DNA of 64,000 bases from Saccharothrix sp. S26 (GCF_021390395.1 NZ_JAJUWT010000013.1:186001-250000); one strand, 5' to 3'. Positions 13,589-22,603 are shown, counted from the first letter of the stretch. Translations and numbers: made by a program. Notes: generated by a model not told the origin, from the sequence alone.

Positions 13589-14818
13589 TCATGTCCGGCC
13601 CTCACGTGACCCGGTGACCGCGTCGAGCCCTCGCCGCAGCAGGTCGCGTTCCGCGTCGTTGCCGGCCAGCTTCAACGCCCGCCGGTAGGCCACCGCCGCC
13701 TCCTCGTCCCGCCCCAGGCGGCGCAGCAGATCCGCGCGCACCGCGTGGAACAGGTGGTAGCCCGGCAACGGCGACTTGCCCCCGGCCAACCCGTCCACCA
13801 GCGCCAACGCCACCCGCGGCCCCTCGACCTCCGCCACCGCGACCGCCCGGTTCAACGCCACCACCGGGCTCGGCGCCACCACCGTCAACTGGTCGTACAG
13901 CGCCACGACCTGCGCCCAGTCCGTGGGCGGCGGATCGCTGTGCACCGCGTTGATCGCCGCCTGCACCTGGTACGGGCCCGGCCGGCCGCGCCGCAGGCAC
14001 CACCTCACCAGCTCCCGCCCCTCGGCCACCATCGCCGGATTCCACCGCGACCGGTCCTGCTCGGCCAACCGCACCAGACCGCCGTCCGGACCCGTGCGCG
14101 CCGGGCCGCGCGCGTGCAGCAGCAACATCAACGCCAACAGCCCGACCACCTCCGGCTCGTCGGGCATCAGCTCCACCAGCACCCGCCCCAGCCGCACCGC
14201 CTCCGCGCACAGCTCCTCACGCACCAGCACGCCACCCGAACTGGCCGAATACCCCTCGTTGAACACCAGGTACACCACCGCCAGCACGGCACGCAGCCGA
14301 CCGGGCAGCTCCACCGCGTCCGGCACCCGGTACGGGATCCGCGCGTCCCGGATCTTCGCCTTCGCCCGCACCAGCCGCTGCGCCATCGTCGGCTCCGGCA
14401 CCAGGAACGCCCGCGCGATCTCCGCCGTCGACAACCCGCCGAGCAGCCGCAACGTCAACGCCACCCGCGCCGCCGGGTGCAACGCCGGGTGACAGCACGT
14501 GAAGATCAACCGCAGCCGGTCGTCACCCACCGCGTCCACCTCGACCACCTCGTCCCGGGCGTGCAGCAACGCCGACTGGGCCTGCCGGGAGTCCCGCGTG
14601 GACTCCCGGCGCAGCCGGTCGATCGCCCGGCGGCGGGCCGTGGTGACGATCCACCCCGCCGGGCTCGGCGGCACACCGGTCTCCGGCCACCGCGTCACGG
14701 CCTCCGCGAACGCGTCCTGGACCGCCTCCTCGGCGACGTCGATGTCACCGAACACGCGGACCAGCACCGCGACCGCCCGGCCGTACTCCGCCCGGAAGAC
14801 CTCCTCGACCGCCGGCAC
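13589..14818 (-). CDS. ECF42-group RNA polymerase sigma factor with C-terminal extension
   Basis: 409-residue ECF sigma factor. Region 2 is at residues ~8-75 ([22 protein letters not shown]), region 4 at ~110-165 ([25 protein letters not shown], here split across the helix-turn-helix), and then a ~230-residue DUF6596/TPR-like extension, as in the ECF42 group, which lacks an anti-sigma factor. The start is GTG 14818, one base after the stop of the DGPF-domain gene, so the two are translationally coupled. ECF42 factors normally control the adjacent DGPF gene; the extension is thought to modulate activity. A terminator follows directly. Confidence 0.95.
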   Translation of the reverse strand: MPAVEEVFRAEYGRAVAVLVRVFGDIDVAEEAVQDAFAEAVTRWPETGVPPSPAGWIVTTARRRAIDRLRRESTRDSRQAQSALLHARDEVVEVDAVGDDRLRLIFTCCHPALHPAARVALTLRLLGGLSTAEIARAFLVPEPTMAQRLVRAKAKIRDARIPYRVPDAVELPGRLRAVLAVVYLVFNEGYSASSGGVLVREELCAEAVRLGRVLVELMPDEPEVVGLLALMLLLHARGPARTGPDGGLVRLAEQDRSRWNPAMVAEGRELVRWCLRRGRPGPYQVQAAINAVHSDPPPTDWAQVVALYDQLTVVAPSPVVALNRAVAVAEVEGPRVALALVDGLAGGKSPLPGYHLFHAVRADLLRRLGRDEEAAVAYRRALKLAGNDAERDLLRRGLDAVTGSREGRT

Positions 14819-14819
14819 G

Positions 14820-15176
14820 TCAGCCGGGGATGTCCTGGAACGGCCGCACCTCGACCGGCAGCCGGCACGCCACGCTCAGCCGCCGCCCCCACGCCAGCGC
14901 CGCGTCGAGGTCCGGCACGTCGATGATGCTGAACCCGCCGATGTGCTCCTTGGTCTCGGTGAACGGCCCGTCGGTCACGACCAACTCGCCGTCGTCGCGC
15001 GGCCGCAGCGTGGTCGCCGTCTCCGGCTTGTGCAGACCGCCCGCGAACACCCACACCCCGGTGTCGCGCATGTCGGCGTCCACGGCCTGGACGTCCTTCA
15101 TGATCTCCTCCAGGACCTCCGGCTCGGGGGTGCCGGGGCCGGTCGGCTCGATCACGCTGAGCAGGTACTGGGTCAT
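14820..15176 (-). CDS. YCII/DGPF-domain protein, partner of ECF42 sigma
   Basis: 118-residue YCII-fold protein (DUF ferredoxin-like alpha/beta) with the eponymous DGPF in [16 protein letters not shown] and the strand [16 protein letters not shown]. Proteins of this type are the usual neighbours and targets of ECF42 sigma factors; enzymatic activity is not established. ATG 15176 is preceded by a GAGGAGCACGAG stretch that can serve as RBS. Stop and the sigma GTG are separated by one base. Upstream 85 bases should carry the promoter. Confidence 0.92.
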   Translation of the reverse strand: MTQYLLSVIEPTGPGTPEPEVLEEIMKDVQAVDADMRDTGVWVFAGGLHKPETATTLRPRDDGELVVTDGPFTETKEHIGGFSIIDVPDLDAALAWGRRLSVACRLPVEVRPFQDIPG

Positions 15177-15261
15177 CTCGTGCTCCTCAGGTCGGGGGAA
15201 CTCTCCGCACCCTCTACACGAACGGCGGAGCACCACATCGACACCACGCGACAAGAAATTC

Positions 15262-16239
15262 TCAGACGACCACGACCAGCTTGCCGACCCGCCGGTTGTG
15301 CTCCAGGTCGTCGTGCGCCCGCCGGATCTCGTCCAACCGGTAGACCGTGGTCGGGCCCAGCGTCACCTCGCCGCCCGCGACCTGGTCGAGGAACCGTTGC
15401 AGCACCTCCGCGGGCAGGTCCGAGCTCTCGCCGCCGTACGCGGTCAGCCGCACCCCCTTCGGCAGGTACTCGATCGGGTAGAACTGCGGCACGATCCACT
15501 CGTTCGACAGCATCCCGGTGAAGCACACCGTGCCGTGCACCTTCGTCGCCGCCAGCGTGTCCGGCAACGTCGGCGTGCCCACCAGCTCCAACGCCGCGTC
15601 CACCCCGTCCGGGAACAGCTCCCGCACCCGCCCGGCCACCACGCCGTCGTCCACCAGCGGGTGCGCCACGCCGTGCTCGCGCAGCACGTCGAGCCGGTCC
15701 GCGCGCCGCGTCGTGGCCAGCACCGTCGCGCCGAGGTCGACCGCCAGCGCCGTCGTGGCGAACCCGAGCGCCGACGTGCCGCCGCGGATCAGCAGCGACT
15801 GCCCGGCCCGCAGGTCCAACCCCGTGGTCAACGAGCCGTACGCGGTCTGCAACGTCTCCGGCACCGCGCCCAGCACCTCCCACGGCAGGTCCGAGTCGAA
15901 CGGGATCAGCAGCCCGCGCGGCACCACCGTGTACTGCGCGTACCCGCCGTCGAACACCCGGCCCATGCCGCCCATCATCGCCGCCACCCGCTGCCCGAGC
16001 GGCAGGTCGCAGTCGCTGTCCACCACGCCCACCGCCTCGATGCCCGGCACGCGCGGGAACGTGACGCCCTCCGCCAGCCCCAGCCGGGTGTGCAGCTCCG
16101 ACCGGTTCAACCCGAACGCGCCGACCTTCACCCGCACCCACCCCGGCGGCGGCTGCGGCACCGGCAGCTCGGTCACCACCAGGTTCTCCACCGGGCCCGG
16201 CCCGCTCAACACGACCGCCCGCATCGTCGACCCGGTCAT
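15262..16239 (-). CDS. Zinc-type alcohol dehydrogenase/quinone oxidoreductase family protein
   Basis: 325-residue MDR-superfamily NADPH-dependent reductase. N-terminal GroES-like fold (LNRSELHTRLGLAEGVTFPR, then PGIEAVGVV) and a Rossmann segment LLIRGGTSALGFATTALAVDLGA with the AXXGXXG-like nucleotide loop. The structural and catalytic zinc Cys/His sets of true ADHs are absent, placing it with zeta-crystallin-like quinone or enone reductases. Its ATG overlaps the stop of the upstream MarR gene (ATGA), so both are one operon and MarR probably controls it, a common arrangement for electrophile or quinone detoxification. Confidence 0.92.
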   Translation of the reverse strand: MTGSTMRAVVLSGPGPVENLVVTELPVPQPPPGWVRVKVGAFGLNRSELHTRLGLAEGVTFPRVPGIEAVGVVDSDCDLPLGQRVAAMMGGMGRVFDGGYAQYTVVPRGLLIPFDSDLPWEVLGAVPETLQTAYGSLTTGLDLRAGQSLLIRGGTSALGFATTALAVDLGATVLATTRRADRLDVLREHGVAHPLVDDGVVAGRVRELFPDGVDAALELVGTPTLPDTLAATKVHGTVCFTGMLSNEWIVPQFYPIEYLPKGVRLTAYGGESSDLPAEVLQRFLDQVAGGEVTLGPTTVYRLDEIRRAHDDLEHNRRVGKLVVVV

Positions 16240-16676
16240 CCGTGGTGCTCCAGGACCGCGTTCAGCATGCGCACCAACTCCTCGCGCTCGGCCGGCGACA
16301 ACGGCGCCAGCAACGACTCCTGAGCCTGCCCCAGCACCCGGTCCAACCGCCGCAGGTGCGCCACCCCCGACGGGGTGACGGTCACGATGTTGCGCCGCCT
16401 GTCCCCGGGATCAGGCCGCCGCTCGACGAACCCCTTCTGCTCCAGTTCGTTCACCGTCGCCACCACGTCGCTGCGGTCCAACCCGCCCCGCCTGCCCAGC
16501 TCCGCCTGGCTGGCCGGGCCGAACTCGTCCAACGCGGCCAGCAGCGAGTAGTGGTAGCGCCGCGACCCCATCGCACCCAACGCCTCCGACACCAACCGCG
16601 CCGCGTGCGTCGTCGCCTGACCGAGCAGCCAACTCGCCGTCCCGCGCAACCGCCGGGGCGCGCCCGAAGTCTCCAT
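16236..16676 (-). CDS. MarR-family regulator of the quinone-oxidoreductase operon
   Basis: 146-residue MarR protein: winged-helix segment HYSLLAALDEFGPASQAELG, recognition helix around LDRSDVVATVNELEQKGFV, and the DPGDRRRNIVTVT wing. An in-frame ATG exists 30 bases upstream (16706), but I prefer ATG 16676 because a -10-like TAGACT ends 8 bases before it, which would make the mRNA leaderless and put the upstream ATG inside the promoter. It is translationally coupled to the reductase gene, and a perfect palindrome covers its promoter, consistent with autorepression. Confidence 0.92.
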   Translation of the reverse strand: METSGAPRRLRGTASWLLGQATTHAARLVSEALGAMGSRRYHYSLLAALDEFGPASQAELGRRGGLDRSDVVATVNELEQKGFVERRPDPGDRRRNIVTVTPSGVAHLRRLDRVLGQAQESLLAPLSPAEREELVRMLNAVLEHHG

Positions 16677-16684
16677 GCGCCCGC

Positions 16685-16713
16685 AGTCTACCCACTCGTT
16701 GGCCAAGCCAACG
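16685..16713 (-). promoter_or_regulatory. MarR promoter with overlapping operator
   Basis: CGTTGGC-CAA-GCCAACG (16697-16713) is a perfect 7-bp-arm inverted repeat. On the minus strand TTGGCT (16706-16711) and TAGACT (16685-16690), spaced 15, form a promoter whose start would fall at the ATG at 16676. The operator covers the -35. Confidence 0.7.
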
Positions 16714-16731
16714 ATCGCCGCGCGTCGAGCT

Positions 16732-17820
16732 TCAGGCGTGACCGCCGACGGACACCGGGCCGACCGTCAACTCCGGCAGCCCCTCCAAAAACTCCCCGAC
16801 CCGCGCCACCTCGCGCTCCAGCTCCGCCGACCGCGCCCGCGACAACGCCCCGAACGGCTCCACGGTGACCGCGATCCGCCGACCCGACCGCTTCTGGTGC
16901 CACACCCCGGCCACCACGCCGTCCACCAGCAGCACCGGGAAGTTCCCCGCCTGCCCGCCCGACAACGCCCGCTCGGCGGCCCGACCTGGGAACACCACCT
17001 CGCGCGGGTGGCTGCCCACCACGTAGGCGTCGAAGTAGGGGAGCAGCCGCACCCCGCCCGGCGGCTCGTCCGGCCACGCCGTGTCGCCGCGCACCACCCA
17101 CCCGCCCTCGACCCGCTCCACGTCGGCCCGCGCGAACACCTCGTCCACCCACCGCTTCGGCGCGGCCAGCCACCTCGCGAAGTGCGCCGGCGTCGCCGGC
17201 CCGTACGACCGCAGGTAGGCGTGCAGCAGCCGCACCGCACCGTCCTCGGCCGGCGCGAAACCCGGCAACCACCGCTGCGGGCTCGTGTAGGCGGTCTTGC
17301 GGCCCTTGTTCGGCGCGAAGCACATCGCGCCCGCGTTCGACGCCACCCCCATCGCCTCCACCCACCGCGGCCACGGCGTCCCGCCGAACGCCTCCATCAC
17401 CCGCTCACCCGCCCACGGCCCGGTCCGCGCGACGACCTCCTCGGTCAACTCGTCACCGGTCAGCTCGGCGTCGCGCAACGCGTCCCCGATCGCCGCCACC
17501 ACCTCGGCCGCCTGCCCCTCGGTCAACAACCGCAACCGGTGCGGCAGCCGCGACAGCGCACCGGTCCACATCGGCAGGTCCGCCGCGGGCAGCAGGTGCA
17601 CGGTGCGGCGCGGTCCCCGAGTCTTCACCAGCGTCCGGTCCACCCACACCGCGTCCCGCACCCGCTGCCGCGTCACGGTCGTGCGGATCCCGATCGACAA
17701 CTCCGCCGCCGACAGGACCTGCGCGTGCGCGCCGCACATCGCCCGCACCACCGCCACCACGTCCGCCGACGGCTCCAGCAACGAGTGCCGCCGCAGCCGT
17801 CGGCCGATCACCGGGTTCAC
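16732..17820 (-). CDS. HTH_42 winged-helix protein, AlkZ superfamily, HAQ variant
   Basis: 362-residue member of the HTH_42/AlkZ superfamily of winged-helix DNA glycosylases. The N-terminal helix carries CGAHAQVLSAAELSIGIR; H32-A33-Q34 occupies the place of the catalytic Q-x-Q of AlkZ. Further signatures are RTVHLLPAADLPMW, the winged-helix repeats around HARFARWLAAPKRWVDEVF-like helices, and a C-terminal PYFDAYVVG barrel with RRIAVTVEPFG. AlkZ excises alkylated or crosslinked bases; YcaQ and antibiotic-cluster relatives unhook bulky adducts. Whether this His variant is active is uncertain. GTG 17820 overlaps the epoxide hydrolase stop (GTGA), so they are co-transcribed. Confidence 0.85.
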   Translation of the reverse strand: MNPVIGRRLRRHSLLEPSADVVAVVRAMCGAHAQVLSAAELSIGIRTTVTRQRVRDAVWVDRTLVKTRGPRRTVHLLPAADLPMWTGALSRLPHRLRLLTEGQAAEVVAAIGDALRDAELTGDELTEEVVARTGPWAGERVMEAFGGTPWPRWVEAMGVASNAGAMCFAPNKGRKTAYTSPQRWLPGFAPAEDGAVRLLHAYLRSYGPATPAHFARWLAAPKRWVDEVFARADVERVEGGWVVRGDTAWPDEPPGGVRLLPYFDAYVVGSHPREVVFPGRAAERALSGGQAGNFPVLLVDGVVAGVWHQKRSGRRIAVTVEPFGALSRARSAELEREVARVGEFLEGLPELTVGPVSVGGHA

Positions 17821-18905
17821 CGGACCTTCCCGAAGAACGCGCGCAGCTCACCCGCGAACACCTCGGGCACCTCCAGCGCCACGAAGTGCCCACCCGGCTT
17901 GGCGCCGGGCCAGTGCACGATGTCGTTGTGCCGCTCGGCCAGCCGCCGGATCCCGGGCGGACCGCTGTACACCCCCGTCGGCACCCGCTTCTGCCCCTCC
18001 GGCCACGCGAACCGCTCGGTGTCGTACATGAACCACGACGACGACCCCGACGTCCCGGTCACCCAGTACAGGGTCGCGTTGACCAGCAGCAGGTCGCGGT
18101 CGATGGCCTGCTCCGGCGTGTCCACCGTGATGGTGAACTCCTGGAACTTCTGCATCAACCACGCCAACAACGCCACCGGCGAATCGTGCCAGCCCAACGC
18201 GAACGTCTGCGGCGCCGCGCGCAACACCGCGTGGTGATCCACCCCGGAGCCCGCCCAGCCCTGCATCTGCCGGTAGAACTCCCGCTCCTGCTCCGTCAGC
18301 ACCGGCAGGTCCGCCTCGGTCGGGAACCCCAGGCCACCGTTCACGAACACGCCGATGACGTGCTCCGGCGCGGCCTTGGCCACCTCCGGCGCGATGTACG
18401 CGCCCAGGTCGCCGCCCTGCACCCCGTACCGCCCGTACCCCAACCGCGCCATGAGCCCGGCGAACACCCGACCGGCCCGGGCCACGTCGAACGGCCCGGT
18501 CGGCTTCCCGGAGAACCCGAACCCGGGGATGCTCGGCACCACCACGTGGAAGTCCCGCAGGTGCTCCAACGCGTCAACGAACTCGATGAACGTGTTCGGC
18601 CACCCGTGCACCAGCAGCAACGGCACCGCGTCGGGATCGGCGCTGCGGACGTGCAGGAAGTGCACGTCCAGCCCGTCGACCTCCGTCACGAACTGCGGGA
18701 ACGCGTTCAGCCGCGCCTCGTGCGCCCGCCAGTCGAACCCGGCCCGCCAGTACCCCGCCAGCTCTCGCAGGTAGTCCACCGGCACACCCCGCCGCCACCC
18801 CTCACCCGGCAACGGCTCCACCCAGCGGGCACGGGCGAGCCGGTCGGCGAGGTCATCCAAGTCGGTCTGCGGCACGGCGATGCGGAACTCTCGGATCTCG
18901 GTCAC
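17817..18905 (-). CDS. Epoxide hydrolase (EHN domain, alpha/beta hydrolase)
   Basis: 362-residue epoxide hydrolase. The EHN N-terminal domain (IPVDY-type region, WRRGVPVDYLRELAGYW) precedes the oxyanion motif HGWPNTF (~100), the nucleophile Asp in QGGDLGAY (~166) and the catalytic His in PGGHFVALE (~337). This order and length match juvenile-hormone-type/microsomal epoxide hydrolases of actinomycetes, which open epoxides to diols. Start GTG 18905 has TAGCGT seven bases upstream, suggesting a leaderless transcript. Coupling with the following HTH_42 gene hints at joint protection against electrophilic or DNA-alkylating epoxides, which is inference. Confidence 0.94.
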   Translation of the reverse strand: MTEIREFRIAVPQTDLDDLADRLARARWVEPLPGEGWRRGVPVDYLRELAGYWRAGFDWRAHEARLNAFPQFVTEVDGLDVHFLHVRSADPDAVPLLLVHGWPNTFIEFVDALEHLRDFHVVVPSIPGFGFSGKPTGPFDVARAGRVFAGLMARLGYGRYGVQGGDLGAYIAPEVAKAAPEHVIGVFVNGGLGFPTEADLPVLTEQEREFYRQMQGWAGSGVDHHAVLRAAPQTFALGWHDSPVALLAWLMQKFQEFTITVDTPEQAIDRDLLLVNATLYWVTGTSGSSSWFMYDTERFAWPEGQKRVPTGVYSGPPGIRRLAERHNDIVHWPGAKPGGHFVALEVPEVFAGELRAFFGKVR

Positions 18906-18912
18906 GGTGTCG

Positions 18913-18918
18913 ACGCTA
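18913..18918 (-). promoter_or_regulatory. -10 box of epoxide hydrolase gene, leaderless type
   Basis: TAGCGT on the minus strand, 7 bases before GTG 18905. No RBS is present between. An imperfect inverted repeat AGGACGGGAACGGTCCT lies just upstream (18929-18945) and might bind a regulator. Confidence 0.5.
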
Positions 18919-19090
18919 GAGCCCGAGTAGGACGGGAACGGTCCTAGATCGACACCGGTGTGCGCCCGTCAGCCGCCGGCGTTCACCGGAGCGCAGAGAT
19001 CCGCAACGCCGCCACCCGATCCTGCTGGAGAAGGGCGAGCAGTCCCGCGCCACCGTGCGGCCGTGGTCCGGGATGACTGCATCCAGAAGG

Positions 19091-19119
19091 CAGGGCCGGG
19101 CCGATGGCCCGACCCTGCC
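19091..19119 (-). terminator. Hairpin after phosphotransferase gene
   Basis: GCAGGG-C-CGGGCC, loop GAT, GGCCCG-A-CCCTGC: a 12-bp stem with one mismatch, 30 bases after the phosphotransferase stop. No U-tract follows. The 243-bp gap 18906-19148 otherwise holds only the epoxide hydrolase promoter. Confidence 0.6.
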
Positions 19120-19148
19120 TCACGACTGCCTGCGTGAGCGGGCCGGGG

Positions 19149-19955
19149 CTAGCCCCGGACGGCCCCTTCCAGCAGTCCTCGGTGGCGGATCATCCAGGCG
19201 GCTGCCCGTGCCCGCCAGGACAACGCCCACAGCGGCCCCGGGTCGGTCGAGTCCGGGGTGATCCCCGCATACGTCGCCTCGGCGGCGCAGTCGCGGATCG
19301 CGAACTCGATCATCCGGCCGACGAACCCGTCCCGGTCGCGGGACGAGAGTCCGTAGCCGTCGAGGAACAGTCCCACCTGTCGGGCGCGGTGGTCCGTGTC
19401 GGGCAGGTCGTTGCGCTCGGCGACGTCGTCGTCGTGCAACTGGGCGTTCCACCAGGCTGCGGCGGCGATCTCGTCGAGTCGGTCGACGGGACCGGCGAGG
19501 GCCCAGTCGATGAGCCCGACGGGGAGCCCGTCGCGGGCCACGATGTGCCACGGACCGGCATCACAGTGCCCGATCACGGTGTCCGGGCCGGTGTGGTGCA
19601 TCCACCAGGGCTGCCACACCGCGTCGGGTGGCGGCCGGAACCCGGCGGTGGCGTCGTGCAGGTCGCGCAGCAGCGCACCGGCCTGCCGGACGCCTTCGTC
19701 GGTCCACGCGTGCGGGTGCACGATGGTTCCGTCGATGTAGGTCAGGACTTCGTTGCCGTCGTCGATGCCGTCACCCACCACGCGGGGCGCGCCGGTGAAG
19801 CCGACCTCCTCCAGGTGGCGCAGCAGCGCGTGGACCGTCGTGGTCCAGGGTCGAGCGGGACGCAGGACGGTCCCGTCGGAGTGGGTGACGTCGCTCGGTC
19901 CGCCTTCGGCCGCGGTCAACGGCTGTGCGGGTGGTCCGGATTGTGCGGAATGCAC
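19149..19955 (-). CDS. Aminoglycoside phosphotransferase-family (APH-like) kinase
   Basis: 268-residue small-molecule kinase of the phosphotransferase (APH) fold. The N-lobe has RVVGDGIDDGNEVLTYIDG; the catalytic Brenner-type motif is IGHCDAGPWHIVARDG with Asp as base, and the metal-binding Asp is in GLIDWALAGPVDRLDEIA. I chose GTG 19955 because GAGGAG lies 6 bases before it. Such proteins phosphorylate hydroxyls of antibiotics or metabolites; the substrate is unknown. It is monocistronic, with a hairpin downstream. Confidence 0.88.
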   Translation of the reverse strand: MHSAQSGPPAQPLTAAEGGPSDVTHSDGTVLRPARPWTTTVHALLRHLEEVGFTGAPRVVGDGIDDGNEVLTYIDGTIVHPHAWTDEGVRQAGALLRDLHDATAGFRPPPDAVWQPWWMHHTGPDTVIGHCDAGPWHIVARDGLPVGLIDWALAGPVDRLDEIAAAAWWNAQLHDDDVAERNDLPDTDHRARQVGLFLDGYGLSSRDRDGFVGRMIEFAIRDCAAEATYAGITPDSTDPGPLWALSWRARAAAWMIRHRGLLEGAVRG

Positions 19956-20358
19956 GGATTTCTCCTCGTGGAGTGCGGTACGCGGGTCACGGCACCGCGC
20001 GCGGCGATGCCTGCGGCCTGGGGGAGGAACCCCGCGGGCCGGTGAGGACCGCTCCGAGCCGAGGAGTGGTGCGCGCTTTGTCTCGCTGATACTGCCGACC
20101 ACGTGTCGGCGGCACGGTCAGCGCGCGGCGCGCTCCACGGTCGGAGCGATCGTGACTCCACCGGAAACCATGCACGTCATCGTCAGCCTCCTGGAGAACC
20201 GAGCCGTGATCGACCGGACGGGGCTGACGCTACCGACCCGCCCCGACCCCGCTCAACCCGTTTACGGGTGGTCAGCGGATGACGGCGTCGGGCGTCGGCG
20301 GTTCACCGCGCCCCATCACGCGGCCTCGCGCTCCCGCACCCCGCCGGGGCGAACTCCG
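19956..20358. other. 403-bp region without a recognised gene
   Basis: Lies between the APH-like kinase start and the acetyltransferase stop, both minus strand, so it should hold the kinase promoter. Short open frames here lack actinomycete third-position GC bias and have no recognisable motif. I see no strong repeat or hairpin. Confidence 0.6.
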
Positions 20359-20808
20359 CTAGATCAACCCCGGATGCCCGAACTGCGCGATCCGCAGCCC
20401 GCCCTCCACCACCACCGTGTCGACCAACCGGAACCCCAGGCCCTCGTACAACGCGATGGCGGGCGCGTTCGCCGCACCCGTCGACACGATCGCCGGCCCG
20501 CCCTCGGCCAGCACCTGCTCGACCAGGCGTCTGGCGAACCCGAGCCGGAAGTGGCTCGGGGCCACGCACAGCCGGTCGATGTCCAGCACGCCGTCGACCT
20601 TCGCGAAGCCGACGAACGCCACCAGCTCGTTGTCCACGTACCCGCCGAGCCACCGCAGCGGCAGGGTGCGGATGTCGTCCACCGACTCGTGCAACCCGGG
20701 TATCGCCGTGCTGCCGATCAACTCCGACTCGACCGCGTACGACAACTGCGCGATCCGGTGCACCGCCTTCGCCGTCTCGTCATCGGTGAGGTCCAGGGGA
20801 ACGATCAT
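20359..20808 (-). CDS. GNAT-family N-acetyltransferase
   Basis: 149-residue GNAT protein. Acetyl-CoA binding motif A appears as LCVAPSHFRLGFARRLVEQVL, and motif B as NAPAIALYEGLGFRLVDTVV. The N-terminal part (LSYAVESELIGSTAIPGLHE) is the substrate-binding side. ATG 20808 has AAGGA 8 bases before it; ATG 20817 (three residues longer) is possible but sits directly on the RBS. Acceptor substrate unknown. The adjacent MDMPI gene, 68 bases upstream in the same direction, may be in the same transcript. Confidence 0.9.
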   Translation of the reverse strand: MIVPLDLTDDETAKAVHRIAQLSYAVESELIGSTAIPGLHESVDDIRTLPLRWLGGYVDNELVAFVGFAKVDGVLDIDRLCVAPSHFRLGFARRLVEQVLAEGGPAIVSTGAANAPAIALYEGLGFRLVDTVVVEGGLRIAQFGHPGLI

Positions 20809-20876
20809 GCGGGCCATCCTTTCCCACGAGGTGATCCGCCGGTTACCCCGACCGATCTCCCGCGGAACTCGCCCGA

Positions 20877-21533
20877 TCAGCCCAGCACGAACGGCAGGCG
20901 CGAGGCCAACCCGCCCAGCTCGACCACTTCCGCCTCGGTGGGCGCACGTCGACCGGTGCCGACCAGCAGCACGTCGGTGTCGGTGAACGACTCGGGGAAC
21001 GCGGCCGCGGCAATCCGCTCCAGCACCTCCCGCGACCCGGCGAGCCCTTCGGCCGGCGGTCGAGGCGCGTGGGGGAGGTGCGCGACCAGGTCGAGGTGGT
21101 GCAACGTCCACTCGACGACGTACGCGGACAGGTAGTCGCCCACGGTGAGGACCTCGTCGCGCGTGCCGACCCGGGCCGCGCGGTCGGCGAGCACCGCGGC
21201 CCGTCCCGCCGCCGAGCCGACGTCGTCGAGGTGGAACTTCAGCAGCCATGGTTCGCCGTAAGCGGCGGCCAACCGGACGGTCAACGCGTCCAGCGGGTCC
21301 TCTCCCGTCGGCGGCGTCGAACTCACGTCCCAGTAGCTGACCGCGTCCCGCGTCGGTTCGCCCTCGGCGGGCGTGGCCAGGGTGATCAGGACGTCCTGGG
21401 CGTCGATGACGAGGTGGCACACCAGGTCCCGCACCAGCCACCCGGCGCACCCCGACGGCCGCGCGAAGTCCTCGTCCGCGAGCCCGGCGACCGCCTCCCG
21501 CAACGCCGCCCACGAGCGTGAGAAGAGATCCAC
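20877..21533 (-). CDS. Maleylpyruvate isomerase-family, mycothiol-dependent-type protein
   Basis: 218-residue MDMPI/DinB-like protein. The N-terminal helix LFSRSWAALREAVAGLADED is followed by RPSGCAGWLVRDLVCHLVID, in which the His aligns with the metal-binding His of the fold, and by the EWTLHHLDLVAHL helix with further His. This family uses mycothiol or bacillithiol-type thiols for isomerisation or transfer; here the substrate is unknown. Start GTG 21533 is chosen by homology of the first helix; its RBS is weak. The frame is open far upstream only because it reads through the neighbouring pseudogene. Confidence 0.85.
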   Translation of the reverse strand: MDLFSRSWAALREAVAGLADEDFARPSGCAGWLVRDLVCHLVIDAQDVLITLATPAEGEPTRDAVSYWDVSSTPPTGEDPLDALTVRLAAAYGEPWLLKFHLDDVGSAAGRAAVLADRAARVGTRDEVLTVGDYLSAYVVEWTLHHLDLVAHLPHAPRPPAEGLAGSREVLERIAAAAFPESFTDTDVLLVGTGRRAPTEAEVVELGGLASRLPFVLG

Positions 21534-21588
21534 CCCGGCACCGTAGCCCGGCCCGGGACCGGCGGTCGAGCGACCCGAGGCCCATCGG

Positions 21589-22503
21589 TCAGAGGTAAGG
21601 CGCCGACGGTCGGGGTCACGCCGTCGGCGGCCCAGTTCAGCACGGCAGCGTAGAGCGCCCGCCGGTGTGGGACACCGTTGCGCAGCTGGTCGTCGGTGCA
21701 GGCAGCGGTTCCGCTGCCGCACACTCAGCCGTGCAGGAAGATCCGCCGGCCGCCGTCCAGCGACGGGGTGACGTCGGCACCGCCCGGGCCGCAGATCCCC
21801 GTGCCCGCGGTCGTCGGCAACGCGTGCTCGGCGGCACCGCCGAACTGCCACTTGTCGGTCGAGCGCAACCAGACCGTTGTCGTAGCCGTAGCGGGAGGCG
21901 AACAGCACGAAGCCCGACCCGCGCCGCACCAGCACCGGGTCCTCGATGATGCCGTCCCGCCGCAGCAGTTCACCGCTCGGGTCACCCGCCCGGTGCGCCC
22001 CGGTCCCGTCGAACTCGACCATGCGCAGCGACGACGGCGTCCGCTGGGTCTTGTAGAGCGGGAACCGGCGTCCGTCGCTGTCGACGAACGGGGACGGGTC
22101 GATCACCCCGGCGTCCGCCACCGGCCGACCCGGCACGGTGTCCTCGCCACCGTTGCGGCCGTCCGGGCACACCAGCGGTACGTCACCGACCGGCACGTAC
22201 GGGCCGTCCGGTCGGTCGGCGGACGCGGCCCCGAGGCAACGCTGACCCCCGAAGCCCTTCGCGACCGCGGAGAAGTAGAGGACGTAACCGGCCGAGGTCT
22301 GCCACGCGTCGGGTGCCCAGAGGTCCCCACCGGCGTCCACCCAGGACGGCGGGTTGCAGCACCCCGGGGTCGGCGACGGACCCGCTCGGCGTGTAGACGG
22401 GGGAGGGTCCGGCCGCGGTCGCCGGTGACACCACGGACACCGCCACGCTCCCCACGGCGAGCAGCACGGCACTCAACCTGGGCTTCCAGCGCTTACGGGC
22501 CAT
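21589..22503 (-). pseudogene. GH43-type glycosidase gene broken by several frameshifts
   Basis: Remains of a secreted family-43 glycoside hydrolase (arabinosidase-like). A signal peptide MARKRWKPRLSAVLLAVGSV begins at ATG 22503. After ~40 codons the frame shifts (near 22375) to one encoding WVDAGGDLWAPDAW, VLYFSAVAKGFGGQRCLG, DGRNGGEDTVPG, IDPSPFVDSDGR and GIIEDPVLVRRGSGFVLFAS, with the GH43 catalytic Asp/Glu motifs. A further shift near 21885 leads to VWLRSTDKWQFGG and GGADVTPSLDGGRRIFLHG, and another near 21728 to LRNGVPHRRALYAAVLNW. At least three shifts make a functional protein unlikely unless they are sequencing errors. End is approximate. Confidence 0.8.
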
Positions 22504-22531
22504 CGTGCTCCCGCGAAACGGAAGCCCACCA

Positions 22532-22566
22532 CTGACTTCCGATAAGGTTCACTTATCGGAAGTCAG
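22532..22566. promoter_or_regulatory. 35-bp perfect palindrome, operator-like
   Basis: CTGACTTCCGATAAG, five-base spacer GTTCA, then the exact reverse complement CTTATCGGAAGTCAG: 15-bp perfect arms. It lies 29 bases before the GH43 pseudogene start and 74 before the divergent coiled-coil gene. It looks like a repressor site (LacI/ROK or TetR type) rather than a terminator, since no gene ends there. Confidence 0.75.
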
Positions 22567-22603
22567 ACCGGAACCACCCTATAGCGTTGCGTTGCAGCCA
22601 ATA

